From Weissella hellenica (GTDB taxonomy: Bacteria; Bacillota; Bacilli; Lactobacillales; Lactobacillaceae): a stretch of 64,000 bases of DNA. Of the stretch, positions 16,347-25,801 are shown one piece after another. Location: NCBI RefSeq assembly GCF_005405545.1, contig NZ_BJEG01000011.1, positions 1-64,000 of the forward strand, read 5' to 3'. The notes below the pieces were generated by a model that saw nothing but the letters and a program-made list of their open reading frames with translations, did not search any database and was not told the DNA's origin. The position numbers and the translations under genes are program-made. How positions within the stretch are numbered: position 1 is the stretch's first letter; each line of letters opens with the position of its first letter.

Positions 16347-19300
16347 TTATAAAGTACGAAGATTTAATTGACTTCGTCCATCACCTAATTTTTTAACTTG
16401 CAATTGTTGTGGAATCTGTTGTTTCATTGAGGCAACGTGCGAAATAATACCAACTAAACGACCACTTTGCTCAACTAAACTAAGAGCTTCCATTGCTTGC
16501 GCTAGCGTACGTTCATCGAGTGACCCAAATCCTTCATCAATAAACAAAGCATCAATTTTGGCGCCACCTGCTCGTCGTTGCACCACTTCAGCCATAGACA
16601 AAGCAATTGACAATGCCGAAATAAATGATTCACCACCCGACAGCGTACTCGTAGCACGAATTTTGCCACCATCTTGATCATAAATATCAATATCTAACCC
16701 ATTCTGATTAGAACGGCCACCTTGTCGATCTGACAAAATAAATTGATAGCGGCCACCAGATAAAGTACCAATATAATGATGATTAGCATAATCTAAAACA
16801 TCAAACAAGAAACGGCGCAAAATAAATGGTTCTAAACGTAAGCGTTTTGCATTATTACCATCAACCGCTTGCGTTAGCGTTAATAAATCTTTACCAGCCG
16901 CCTGTTGCTGCTCCCATTTCTCCTGTAGTGCGTTTACCGTTGTTTCAATCTGTTTTTGTTGTGCCAATACTGATTTCTTCGTGGCATTATCTTCTATCAA
17001 CTGATTTACTAACGTTTGTTGCTGCTCAATGGTTGCCTGTATTTTCGCCATATCTGGTCTAGAGACATCCCCTAAGACATGTTCCAAATTAGTAATATCT
17101 TGTTGTAGTTGCGTCACAGTCGTCTGATACTGCGTGATATTCTGCGTTAATTGATTTATTTTATCAGGTTGCTCCTGTAAGACATTAAGTAATTCATCAA
17201 ATGCTTGTTGACTATCAACAGGACCATCAGAGATTGCTGCTACAATTTGTTGTGCCAATGTTTTAATGTCAGTCGCTGTTGTCGTTATCTTTTCAGCTAA
17301 CGATGTCTTTTGTGACCGCTTTTCGACTTGAGCTTGTTGATTAGTCAAAACTTGATCATGTACTTTTTTAACTTGCTTATCATATTGCTGCTGTTTTTCC
17401 TGTAATTTTTGCAGCATTATTTCATACTCAGCAACTGATTTAAGCGTTGTTTCTAATGACGTAATTTGCTTAATTTCTGCATCATAAGCTTGCTGAGTAT
17501 CAGTTTTTGCTACAACTTTTTGCTCATTTGTAATGACCTGCGTCTGAATATTTTGCAATTGCGTTTGACTATCGGTTACTTGTTCTTGCAAATCAGCGAC
17601 CTCATTTTTAGCATGCTTTACAAAAGTTATTGCTTGTTCAAAACAATCGGTAAGTCGTGTTTCATCAAATACATCAGGTAACGTTACAAACGTTTCTGAT
17701 GATGCTGTAAACAATTGTTGCCAATCTTGTTTAAATGTTGCATATTCTTTCTCTAATGTACCATTATCAGCCGTGATTTTGGCCGTTAATTCTTCAAATT
17801 GCGTTTGATTATTTTCTAAATCTGTTTGCAATTTTGTTAATTGTACGGTTGCCGCTTGTTCAGCTTTTTCACTATCAGCAACCGCTTGAATAGCATCAGC
17901 CAAATCTGCATAAGTACTCTGCGCATCAGCATGGCCGTGATTTGCTTGTACATGATAAATTTGACCACAAATAACACAAGGTTCACCATCAACTAGTTCT
18001 TGCTGTAATTGTTGAATTAAGATATCACGTCGTAATGACGCTTTATCTTGTAACTCTTGCTCTTTATCTAACTGATGTTGCACCGCTGTTGCAACCTTCT
18101 GTTTCAGTACAGTAACCTGTTCTTTTTTAGTTTGCGCATCTTTTTTATTCTGTTCAAAGGCATGTTGACGATTAATTAACTGATTAAATTGATATTTTCG
18201 ATTAGCTAATTCACTTTCATAAGCTGCATTTTTCTGATAGTGCGCCAAATTTTCAGATTGCTTCGTGATAACTGCATCTAACTTTTGAGATGTTTGCTCA
18301 AGTTCTTCTCCTTGTGCGTATAACCTTTTAATCTCATCATCAATATTGGTAACCTTGTTGCGTAACGTTACCAATTGCCGTGCTTTTGGTAACAAGTTCT
18401 CTTGAATCTGTTTAGCCAACTGTTGATTAGTCGCAACAACATTAGCTTGCTGCTTAAGTTGAGTTTGCGCATCAGCTAAAACTTGTTGCTGTGCGTCCAA
18501 TTCATCAAGCGCCGTTGATAACGCCTGTTCTTCATTAATCTGTTGCTGATATCGCTCGTGCAAATGTTTTTGCTGCGTAACTAATGGTTGTTGCGCTACA
18601 CCCCAAGATAATGTTGCTAACATTTCTTTTTGCTGTGCAATATGATCCTTTTGTTCATATTGTTCGTTTAATGCACTTTTTTTCTGCTCTAGTTGATCCA
18701 ATTGGTCAATAATCTGACGACCCTTTTGTTGCTCATCATGCAATGCTGCTAGCTGAGTCTGAGCTTGACTTAAAATTGTGGTTTGCTGATTAATCTCAGC
18801 AGCCATATCCGTATTTAGCTGACCCAAAACCTGAATTTTTTCAGTAGCTGTGGGCGCAATATCTTCAATATCAGGTTGTAACCACTTAACTTGTTGTAAC
18901 TTTTCATCACGTTGTGTTGCTAATTTTTCCAACGCTTGTCCCGATTGCTTTTGCTCATCTTTTAAACGATTAACAAAGTCATCAAAAATGGCCGTACCAA
19001 AAAGTTGGCGCAAAATAACCATCTTTTCATCACTTTGTGCACTTAGGAATTCTCGAAATTTATCCTGCGGTAACAAAATAATTTTACGAAACTGATCCGC
19101 ATTTAAATGTAATAATTCTTCAATTTGATCATTAACAATCTTTGCTTTATCACCCAATGCCTCTAGTGGTGTCTCTAGCGATTCATCAACCTCAATTAAT
19201 GACGCTGTTGCTTGATGCGTTGTCGTATCATCGTCTGACTTTGCACCACGCTTTTTCTTTAATTGCTGTGTTGGCGTTCGCTTAATCTCATAAAAATGAC

Positions 19301-19553
19301 CATTATGTTCAAACCAAAAAGTAACCATTGTTTTAGCCAGGCCATTTGCAAACTCGCTGCGCATGTCTTCTGGGCTACGCTCACCCGTACCTTTACCAAA
19401 CAAAGCATATGTCATCCCATCAAAAATGGTTGTTTTACCAGCACCCGTATCACCAGTAATTAGAAATAATTTTGATTCCGTAAATTTCATAAAATCAATT
19501 GTTGTTTCATCATACGGACCAAAGTTATTTAATTGTAATTTTAAAGGACGCAT
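16347..19553 (-). CDS. sbcC: Exonuclease subunit SbcC
   Basis: The 1068-residue SMC-like ATPase forms the SbcCD complex, which opens DNA hairpins and palindromes and processes double-strand ends. Walker A (GDTGAGKT, residues 34-41) and the signature LSGGES (from 971) with Walker B IDALFIDEGFG (about 1000-1010) flank two long coiled coils rich in Gln and Lys. The zinc hook CVIC (Cys526, Cys529) lies at the apex. The ATG at 19553 has AGGAGG 6 nt upstream. It begins 1 nt after the sbcD stop, so the earlier in-frame start is rejected. Confidence 0.95.
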   Translation of the reverse strand: MRPLKLQLNNFGPYDETTIDFMKFTESKLFLITGDTGAGKTTIFDGMTYALFGKGTGERSPEDMRSEFANGLAKTMVTFWFEHNGHFYEIKRTPTQQLKKKRGAKSDDDTTTHQATASLIEVDESLETPLEALGDKAKIVNDQIEELLHLNADQFRKIILLPQDKFREFLSAQSDEKMVILRQLFGTAIFDDFVNRLKDEQKQSGQALEKLATQRDEKLQQVKWLQPDIEDIAPTATEKIQVLGQLNTDMAAEINQQTTILSQAQTQLAALHDEQQKGRQIIDQLDQLEQKKSALNEQYEQKDHIAQQKEMLATLSWGVAQQPLVTQQKHLHERYQQQINEEQALSTALDELDAQQQVLADAQTQLKQQANVVATNQQLAKQIQENLLPKARQLVTLRNKVTNIDDEIKRLYAQGEELEQTSQKLDAVITKQSENLAHYQKNAAYESELANRKYQFNQLINRQHAFEQNKKDAQTKKEQVTVLKQKVATAVQHQLDKEQELQDKASLRRDILIQQLQQELVDGEPCVICGQIYHVQANHGHADAQSTYADLADAIQAVADSEKAEQAATVQLTKLQTDLENNQTQFEELTAKITADNGTLEKEYATFKQDWQQLFTASSETFVTLPDVFDETRLTDCFEQAITFVKHAKNEVADLQEQVTDSQTQLQNIQTQVITNEQKVVAKTDTQQAYDAEIKQITSLETTLKSVAEYEIMLQKLQEKQQQYDKQVKKVHDQVLTNQQAQVEKRSQKTSLAEKITTTATDIKTLAQQIVAAISDGPVDSQQAFDELLNVLQEQPDKINQLTQNITQYQTTVTQLQQDITNLEHVLGDVSRPDMAKIQATIEQQQTLVNQLIEDNATKKSVLAQQKQIETTVNALQEKWEQQQAAGKDLLTLTQAVDGNNAKRLRLEPFILRRFLFDVLDYANHHYIGTLSGGRYQFILSDRQGGRSNQNGLDIDIYDQDGGKIRATSTLSGGESFISALSIALSMAEVVQRRAGGAKIDALFIDEGFGSLDERTLAQAMEALSLVEQSGRLVGIISHVASMKQQIPQQLQVKKLGDGRSQLNLRTL

Positions 19554-19554
19554 C

Positions 19555-20727
19555 TTACTCCTCCTCTTGTTGATACAAATCACTCAATGTATCATCTACC
19601 AATCGTTGCTGGTTATCATCCAGATCTGTACCTGTCACATATTTATAAAATGCTGCAATTAATTTATCATCAGCACCATCTTCATCTGCTGTAATTTCTG
19701 GTATGCCCTGTTTATCAGCCACTAAAGTCGGTAAATCATATTGCACTTCAACAACATCACCATAAATCTTAGCCAACGTTGCCCTAGCATTTGTCGCATT
19801 TGCCAAGCCTTGAATCTTAATACTGAAATAGTTTTTATGACTTCGCTCATACTGACCATAAAAATCAGGATCAATTAAAGTATCAAATGATTCCGATAGT
19901 AAAATTAAATCTTTTTTAGGCATTAAGGGATGCCAAACTGTAGTCACAACATGTTCGTTAATTTCAACAACGTAAACGCCTTTTTGCGTTTGCGCTTCTT
20001 TCGTATTAAATTTTATTGGCGAACCTGAATAACGCACAGTTTCACTGGGACTGGCTTGCTTTAAATGCAGGTGGCCCAGTGCAACATAGTCAAAATCTTT
20101 AAACATCATATCATCAAGACTTCGTAACCCCCCAGCTTGTGAATTCGTTTCACTCGTTAATTCATAATCTTGGTTCTTACTGCCTGTAACGTAATAATGT
20201 GTGACTAATAAATGATTTTTCTGTGGATCAAATTTGGCTACCATATCTGCAATAATTTGTGGCATCACTTGATTAATGGTTTGATATTGACGGGCCTGTG
20301 ATTCTGGTATTTGATAATAAACACGCGCCATTGCTGGTTCAATAAACGGCAATAAAAATATTTGCGTATCGGCAGTTTCAATTGGCGTAAAGGCATCAGC
20401 TAATGTTGTATTAAGATACAATTCATTCTGTTGGCGCCACTCACGGCCGGCACCTAATCGCGTTGCCCCATCATGATTACCCGAGACTGCATAGATTAGT
20501 AGATGATGATTAATGTTCAAATCTTTCAACATGCCTTCTAAACTATTAACCGCAGCTGTTGGCGCAATACCACGATCATATAAATCGCCAGCAATCACCA
20601 CACCGTCGACCTCTTCAGACAGTGCAATATCACGTATTTGTTCATAAGCTGTTTGCTGTTCTGACAATAAAGAAAAACCGCCCAATTCCTTACCAATATG
20701 CCAATCGGCTGTATGTAAAAATTTCAT
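19555..20727 (-). CDS. sbcD: Exonuclease subunit SbcD
   Basis: This 390-residue metallophosphoesterase is the nuclease half of SbcCD. Metal-binding motifs appear in order: HTADWHIGK (residues 5-13), VIAGDLYDRG, VSGNHDG, LLVTHYYV and ALGHLHLKQ. The ATG at 20727 has GGGAG 9 nt upstream; an in-frame TTG two codons earlier is less likely. The stop nearly touches sbcC. The upstream MFS gene ends 23 nt before and shares the strand. Confidence 0.95.
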   Translation of the reverse strand: MKFLHTADWHIGKELGGFSLLSEQQTAYEQIRDIALSEEVDGVVIAGDLYDRGIAPTAAVNSLEGMLKDLNINHHLLIYAVSGNHDGATRLGAGREWRQQNELYLNTTLADAFTPIETADTQIFLLPFIEPAMARVYYQIPESQARQYQTINQVMPQIIADMVAKFDPQKNHLLVTHYYVTGSKNQDYELTSETNSQAGGLRSLDDMMFKDFDYVALGHLHLKQASPSETVRYSGSPIKFNTKEAQTQKGVYVVEINEHVVTTVWHPLMPKKDLILLSESFDTLIDPDFYGQYERSHKNYFSIKIQGLANATNARATLAKIYGDVVEVQYDLPTLVADKQGIPEITADEDGADDKLIAAFYKYVTGTDLDDNQQRLVDDTLSDLYQQEEE

Positions 20728-20750
20728 TATCAATTACTCCCAATTCATAA

Positions 20751-21966
20751 TTATTCGTCAAACACATTTTTTGTGTGCGCAATCATAACTGCCGATACAA
20801 TCATTAACACAACCAAAATTAAATAAACGATATTTTGCATTTTTCCAGCTGGATTAATCTCAAAGGCATGTCCATATAAAACAGGACCAAACGCTGATAG
20901 CAAATAACCACCTGCTTGTGCCATACCAGACAAACGCGCAGTTTGTACTGGTGAGTGAGTTTTACTTGCAAACATTGTTAGTGAAAACAAAAAGAAAAAG
21001 GCAGTTGATGCACCAATTAATATCGTTACAAATCCCCAAAAAACAACCGATTTGGTTTGTGTGTGAAATAACATCATAACACTAAGTAAGGCTACTATAC
21101 CTGCACCTAATGAAACCCAAGTTGTACCTTTTGCTTTTAATGTTAAAAATACCGTTGATAATACGATTGATAATGGCATACCAACAAATGAATATAGTGA
21201 CATAAAAATCGTCATTAACCCGTTAGGAACACCATGTTGCAACATCATTGATGGTAACCATGCAACCGTCGTATAATTAACCGTTGCTTGCACACCAAAA
21301 ACAAATAAGAATGACCAAGCCTTATAATTTGACCAAACATGTAGCTGCTCTTTAGATTGCACCGCTTGCTTAGTTGGTATTGTTTCCTTAGCTGTTGGTG
21401 TCGCTTTTTTAATCGTCAAAAACCATAAAAGTAAAGTAACTGCGGGCACTAATACCAACAATCCCATGACACCCTGCCAGCCAGATACAGCGACAACAGG
21501 GTGCTGTAATTAAACTAAATACTGCTGACCCAACCATGATGGCCAGCGAGTAGACTGATGTATATAAGCCAATTTTATTAGGAAAATAAGTGGCAACAAA
21601 TGGTGGCATTAATACATTCAAATGTGCAATACCACTCCCGATTAAAGCAGTCCCTAACAAAATTAATGGCATGTTAACTAGCATACGTAGTATTGATCCG
21701 ATAATAATGCTTAATAACGACAACATAAGTGCACGATTAAGTCCAAACTTTACCATTGTTTTAGTTGCAAAATTTGAAATAAGTAAAAACATGACTAAAG
21801 GAATCGTTGTAATAATTCCCAATTGACTCTGATCTACATGTAATGACTCTGCAATCTGCGGTAGCATCAACGGCATTGTAGTAATTGGTGCGCGCATAAT
21901 ACTACTCATTAGCACTAAACTAATCGTTAATAATATAATAATTTGGTGTGGTTTTTTCTCTAACAT
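20751..21966 (-). pseudogene. MFS transporter (CynX/NimT-like), single-base frameshift
   Basis: Two overlapping frames together encode one 12-helix major-facilitator protein. The first part (from ATG 21966, AAGGAG upstream) covers helices 1-5 or so and runs through GSAVFSLITAP. It then enters a cysteine-rich nonsense tail. The second frame continues with GLLVLVPAVTLLLWFL and reaches a normal C-terminus at 20751. Removing one G from the GGG at 21499-21501 (one C on the coding strand) restores a single frame reading TAPVVAVSGWQGVMG. This is either a real loss of function or a sequencing error in a short homopolymer. The substrate is not evident. It lies directly before sbcD. Confidence 0.85.
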
Positions 21967-21991
21967 TGCAATCTCCTTCTAAAAACCAAAT

Positions 21992-22020
21992 AAAAAACTG
22001 CCTACTGTGGCAGTTTTTTT
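21992..22020 (-). terminator. Terminator after the ECF S-component gene
   Basis: On the minus strand ACTGCC pairs with GGCAGT around 6 nt. A-rich bases precede the stem and six T's follow. Confidence 0.8.
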
Positions 22021-22029
22021 ATTTTTTAA

Positions 22030-22536
22030 TTAACGAATCCACTTACGTAATGGCACGCTGACAAGTAATGCTAAAATAAACCCTACTAACACTTGCATTA
22101 TGTTGGCTGTCACATCAGTCAAGCCGGCTAACATCGCTGCTTGTATTGACATCTTAGCCCCGCCTGTTATCCATAACAAAAAACTACCCGCTAGCCAGTA
22201 TCCAAATATCATCGTAAAACTACCGAATAAGTTTCCAACAATCCGAACACCGACTGCTTTTTTTACATTAAAGTGCCCAATAATCCAACCTTCTAATCCA
22301 TGAATAATAAGCGAAAAAAACATCCATTGTGGATAACCCGCAAATAAATCTAATAAAAATCCAGTCAAACCACCAACAGCTAAGCCCATTTTAGGACCAA
22401 AATGCCAAGCACCAATAAAAATCCCCGCTTCAACTAGAGAAACAAATCCCGTTGGTGTTGGTAATTTTGCAACATAGCTTAGTACGATATTTACGGCAAT
22501 TAAGACTGCTCCAATTGTTATCTGTTTTGTTTTCAT
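22030..22536 (-). CDS. ECF transporter substrate-binding (S) component, probably vitamin B6 or HMP
   Basis: The 168-residue membrane protein has about six hydrophobic helices, with the N-terminal start MKTKQITIGAVLIAVNIVLS typical of S components. These capture a vitamin and pass it to a shared EcfAA'T module encoded elsewhere. Its ATG overlaps the kinase stop in an ATGA arrangement, which fixes the start at 22536. Fusion of expression to a B6/HMP-type kinase suggests pyridoxine (PdxU-like) or hydroxymethylpyrimidine (HmpT/ThiW-like) as substrate; this is inference from context. Confidence 0.8.
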   Translation of the reverse strand: MKTKQITIGAVLIAVNIVLSYVAKLPTPTGFVSLVEAGIFIGAWHFGPKMGLAVGGLTGFLLDLFAGYPQWMFFSLIIHGLEGWIIGHFNVKKAVGVRIVGNLFGSFTMIFGYWLAGSFLLWITGGAKMSIQAAMLAGLTDVTANIMQVLVGFILALLVSVPLRKWIR

Positions 22537-23348
22537 TTGTCCATCCCTTTGTGACGACGTGCTGCCTGCCAAACATTACCAACTTCAAATGCATCATTTA
22601 ACTTAATACCCTGTAAAATGCCTTCATGAACAAAGTCTTTCGCATCATTAATTGCATTGAAAGGTGTTTCACCTTGCGCTAGCTGACTAGCAATTGCTGA
22701 GGAGAAAGTACATCCAGCACCATTATTAAATGGTTGCGTTATTTTTTGCAATTTCACTAACGTTTGTGTGCTATCAGATACAATTGCATCTGTTGCATTA
22801 TCCCCAGACAAACGCATACCGCCCTTAACAACAACTGTCTGCGCACCAAGTTGGTGTAGTGTTTCTGCTGCTGCTAACAACTCAGCTTCAGATTTAATTG
22901 TTTGTTGTGTTAATAATTGTGCTTCAATCAAATTTGGCGTTATGACAGTTGCTAAAGGGATCAACTTTTCAATAATTGCTTGTGCCAATTTCCCCACATT
23001 AACAGTGTCCGTTTCTTTAAACGCCATCACTGGATCAATCACAACTGGTATATGTTGTGCATTTGCCCGCAAAAAATCGCTCACTAATTCTATATGTGCG
23101 ACTGTTGGTAATAATCCAACTTTAATGCCCGCAACATCTGTTAGTTGGCTCAATGATTCTAGTTGTGCTGCCAAAACTTTTATCGGTACAACGTGCATAT
23201 CAAAATCAGTTTGCGTAACTGTCACAATACTCGTGACTGCGCTTAATCCAAACAACCCATATTCATTAAAAGTTGCTAAATCAGCTTGAATGCCGCCACC
23301 AGCTAAAATATCAGAGCCAGCAATCGTTATCATTTTCCCAATCGCCAT
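22533..23348 (-). CDS. PdxK/ThiD-family kinase (pyridoxal or hydroxymethylpyrimidine kinase)
   Basis: The 271-residue ribokinase-superfamily protein has the family start ITIAGSDILAGGGIQADL (about 7-24). The later conserved region VVKGGMR is followed by an anion-hole motif NNGAGCTFSSAIAS (about 208-221). These enzymes phosphorylate pyridoxal/pyridoxine or HMP for PLP or thiamine synthesis. The LAGGG in place of the ThiD SGGAG favours the PdxK-like subgroup, but this is not decisive. AGGGGT precedes the ATG. The gene is co-transcribed with an ECF S component, indicating salvage of an imported vitamin. Confidence 0.85.
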   Translation of the reverse strand: MAIGKMITIAGSDILAGGGIQADLATFNEYGLFGLSAVTSIVTVTQTDFDMHVVPIKVLAAQLESLSQLTDVAGIKVGLLPTVAHIELVSDFLRANAQHIPVVIDPVMAFKETDTVNVGKLAQAIIEKLIPLATVITPNLIEAQLLTQQTIKSEAELLAAAETLHQLGAQTVVVKGGMRLSGDNATDAIVSDSTQTLVKLQKITQPFNNGAGCTFSSAIASQLAQGETPFNAINDAKDFVHEGILQGIKLNDAFEVGNVWQAARRHKGMDK

Positions 23349-23379
23349 CTCACTACCCCTTTTATATTAATTAAATTTA

Positions 23380-23406
23380 ATTTTAGCACAATTCAACTAA
23401 TGTAAA
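23380..23406 (-). promoter_or_regulatory. Candidate extended -10 promoter of the kinase/ECF operon
   Basis: On the minus strand TGCTAAAAT forms an extended -10 element (23380-23388). TTTACA (23401-23406) lies 15 nt before the -10 hexamer. The start codon is about 30 nt downstream. Confidence 0.4.
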
Positions 23407-23857
23407 CATATTCATCCGATTACACTTATAAAAAAGTATCCAAAAGTTTTATTTAGCACAAAACCTCATAGAAATCTTTTTTACAGTACAAAAAACCAAG
23501 GTAGTGTATCTTTATTTTCTTTACACAAGTTCAATGACCTAATATATTAAAGTAATTATATGCATATTTACCTGACCAGTTGACACGTTCGAGTTGATTA
23601 CCCAATAGTACCATCGCACTTATAAATTTATACACTTTAATAATAAAATTAAAGAAGCAGAAACAGACATCGTCATACCTGTTTCTGTTTTTACTGTTAA
23701 TATGTTTGACGAATGACTCAAATAAAAAAAGAGTGAATATTTAAATTCACTCTCTCCTAATAAACTGGCCGTTTGGACCCAAAATATTTTTTAAAAAGTT
23801 TTGGACCCATTATGGCCCCACAAACAACTCTAAAGCCCAACATAAATAGGCTTTGAA
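23407..23857. other. Gene-poor AT-rich spacer downstream of hup
   Basis: No frame here looks like a gene. It holds a hairpin at 23659-23688 (CAGAAACAG with CTGTTTCTG, T's after it on the plus strand) and the hup terminator. It also holds two direct copies of TTTGGACCCA (about 23775-23784 and 23801-23810). A GGCC-flanked AT-rich stretch surrounds the direct repeats. A 27-codon minus-strand frame near 23590 has no recognisable match. The region may be the remains of a decayed gene. Confidence 0.5.
23722..23754 (-). terminator. Terminator of hup
   Basis: AGAGTGAAT pairs with ATTCACTCT (23730-23753), followed on the minus strand by seven T's. Confidence 0.7.
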
Positions 23858-24133
23858 TTACTTGATAGCATCCTTCAATGCCTTACCAGGCTTGAATGCA
23901 GGAATCTTTGATGCAGCGATCTCAATTTCCTCACCAGTTTGTGGGTTGCGACCCTTACGAGCTGCACGAGAACGTACTTCAAAGTTACCAAAGCCAATTA
24001 ATTGAACTTTTTCACCCTTTGCCAAAGTATCTTGGATTGAAGCAAATACTGCATCAACTGCAGCAGTTGCATCCTTCTTTGTCAAACCAGTTGCTGTTGC
24101 AACGTCAGTTACTAATTCTTGCTTGTTAGCCAT
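23858..24133 (-). CDS. hup: DNA-binding protein HU
   Basis: The 91-residue HU protein bends and compacts DNA as a dimer. The sequence [20 protein letters not shown] is typical. The flexible arm carries [20 protein letters not shown] (about 47-66), with the conserved RNPQTG that intercalates DNA. AGGAGG stands 7 nt before the ATG at 24133, and an earlier in-frame ATG that would include this ribosome site is rejected. A TATTGAC-ATTCA-GTCAATA inverted repeat lies just upstream. Confidence 0.96.
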   Translation of the reverse strand: MANKQELVTDVATATGLTKKDATAAVDAVFASIQDTLAKGEKVQLIGFGNFEVRSRAARKGRNPQTGEEIEIAASKIPAFKPGKALKDAIK

Positions 24134-24211
24134 TTTAATTTCCTCCTGCATAGTTATATTGACTGAATGTCAATAATTTCAGATTGAATCTGTAATTAGA
24201 TTTCGATATTT

Positions 24212-24240
24212 AGAATATCATAATTAGCGCTATCTTACAA
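24212..24240 (-). promoter_or_regulatory. Candidate hup promoter
   Basis: TTGTAA (24235-24240) and TATTCT (24212-24217) on the minus strand are 17 nt apart. They are about 80 nt before the HU start. An inverted repeat TATTGAC/GTCAATA (24157-24175) lies between this promoter and the gene. Confidence 0.4.
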
Positions 24241-24339
24241 GTTAAAAATGTCTTAGAACGTTGATATAATAGGCTTTTTCATATTTTTATAAACATTTAG
24301 CTAAAAATAATCATATTCTGCTAAATATTAAGGTTATTT

Positions 24340-25650
24340 TTATTTTCGTGCTCTTTTGATTAAGTGAATTGGTGTACCCGTAAAGTCAAATGACTTACGA
24401 ATTTGATTCTCTAAGAAACGCTCATACGAGAAATGCATCAATTCTGGTTCATTAACAAACACAACAAATGTCGGTGGCTGAATAGCAACTTGCGTGGCAT
24501 AGTATACACGCAATCGCTTACCATTAACTGTTGATGTTGGGTTCAATGCCAAGGCATCCATAATCACATCATTCAATGTTGCTGATTGGATACGCTTTTG
24601 ATGATTTTCATTAACTTGCTTAATTAATTCTGGTAACTTATTAAGGCGTTGTTTAGTCAATGCTGACACGAAAACGATTGGCGCATATGATAAGTATTGG
24701 AATTCTTGTCTAATCTGATTTTCAAAGTCCGCCATCGTGTGATTATCTTTTTCAAGCGTATCCCACTTGTTAACAACAATAATAACAGCACGGCCGGCTT
24801 CGTGCGCATAACCAGCAACGTGCTTATCTTGGTCACGAATACCTTCTTCGGCATTCAAAACCATTAACACAACATTCGAATCATCAATGGCACGCATAGC
24901 ACGCATGACTGAGTACTTTTCAGTCGATTCATATACTTTACCACGCTTACGAATACCTGCTGTATCAACCATCACAAACTCATCACCTTCAGCAGAAGTA
25001 AAACGCGTATCAATTGCATCACGTGTCGTTCCTGATATATCAGAAACAATCACACGCTCTTCCCCTAGCATGGCATTGACCAATGATGATTTACCAACAT
25101 TTGGACGTCCAATAAATGAAAAACGAACAGCATCGTCTTCTTCTTGGGCTTCAACGTCAGGAAAATTATCAACAACTTTATCCAGTAAGTCTCCTAGGCC
25201 GGTTCCATGTGCTCCTGAAATAGGATATGGATCGCCAAAACCTAATGCATAAAATTCATAAATTTCAGAACGTAATTCAATATTATCAACTTTGTTAACC
25301 GCTAGAACAACCGGCTTCTTTGAACGATACAAAATTTTTGCAACACGTTCATCAGCTTCTGTTAATCCTTCACGTGCTGACACCATAAAAATAATAACAT
25401 CAGCTTCATCAATCGCAATTTCAGCTTGTTGTACTATTTGTGACATGAAAGGCTCATCACCCATGTCAATTCCACCCGTATCAATTAATCGAAATTCATG
25501 TGTTAACCATTCAGCGCGTGTATAAATACGATCACGTGTTACACCTGGCGTATCCTCAACAATTGAAATTCGATCACCCGCAATACGGTTAAATATTGTT
25601 GACTTACCAACATTTGGACGACCAACAACCGCCACAACAGGAAATCCCAT
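24340..25650 (-). CDS. der: Ribosome biogenesis GTPase Der (EngA)
   Basis: The 436-residue protein has two tandem GTPase domains and a C-terminal KH-like domain, and acts in assembly of the 50S subunit. The first P-loop is GRPNVGKST (residues 10-18) with [13 protein letters not shown] and NKVD. The second is GRPNVGKSS (about 183-191) with [10 protein letters not shown] and NKWD. The basic C-terminus HLIKRARK is typical. GAGGC precedes the ATG. A 9-bp palindrome lies directly upstream (25666-25689). Confidence 0.97.
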   Translation of the reverse strand: MGFPVVAVVGRPNVGKSTIFNRIAGDRISIVEDTPGVTRDRIYTRAEWLTHEFRLIDTGGIDMGDEPFMSQIVQQAEIAIDEADVIIFMVSAREGLTEADERVAKILYRSKKPVVLAVNKVDNIELRSEIYEFYALGFGDPYPISGAHGTGLGDLLDKVVDNFPDVEAQEEDDAVRFSFIGRPNVGKSSLVNAMLGEERVIVSDISGTTRDAIDTRFTSAEGDEFVMVDTAGIRKRGKVYESTEKYSVMRAMRAIDDSNVVLMVLNAEEGIRDQDKHVAGYAHEAGRAVIIVVNKWDTLEKDNHTMADFENQIRQEFQYLSYAPIVFVSALTKQRLNKLPELIKQVNENHQKRIQSATLNDVIMDALALNPTSTVNGKRLRVYYATQVAIQPPTFVVFVNEPELMHFSYERFLENQIRKSFDFTGTPIHLIKRARK

Positions 25651-25665
25651 ATTAGCCTCTTTTCT

Positions 25666-25689
25666 AAATTACAAATATTATTGTAATTT
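25666..25689. repeat. 9-bp inverted repeat before der
   Basis: AAATTACAA and TTGTAATTT flank six bases (ATATTA), placed 16 nt upstream of the der start codon. It could be an operator or a leader hairpin. Its AT-richness makes chance possible. Confidence 0.4.
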
Positions 25690-25745
25690 GTTTTACTTCA
25701 TATTAGTATATCTAATCTTAACATGGATTAATTTGAAACAAAAAT

Positions 25746-25778
25746 TAGAGGCTGAGACAACGTATGTCTCAGCCTCTA
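25746..25778 (-). terminator. Terminator of rpsA
   Basis: GAGGCTGAGACA pairs with TGTCTCAGCCTC around 5 nt. On the minus strand CTAATTTTTG follows. Confidence 0.82.
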
Positions 25779-25801
25779 ACTGTTTGAAACTATTTTAATG
25801 C

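Noticed and set aside
18850-19662. Plus-strand frames opposite sbcC
   Set aside because: They are frames antisense to a well-supported gene, with codon patterns explained by the minus-strand protein.
22768-23289. 173-codon plus-strand frame opposite the kinase gene
   Set aside because: The opposite strand encodes a clear kinase; this frame lacks a ribosome site and has a cysteine/serine-rich composition typical of antisense reading.
23575-23600. GTTCGAGT resembling a tRNA T-loop
   Set aside because: The flanking bases do not pair as a T-stem and no anticodon or acceptor arm can be drawn around it.
23858-24133. Start of HU six codons upstream
   Set aside because: That ATG would place the AGGAGG ribosome site inside the gene; the MANKQ start is standard.
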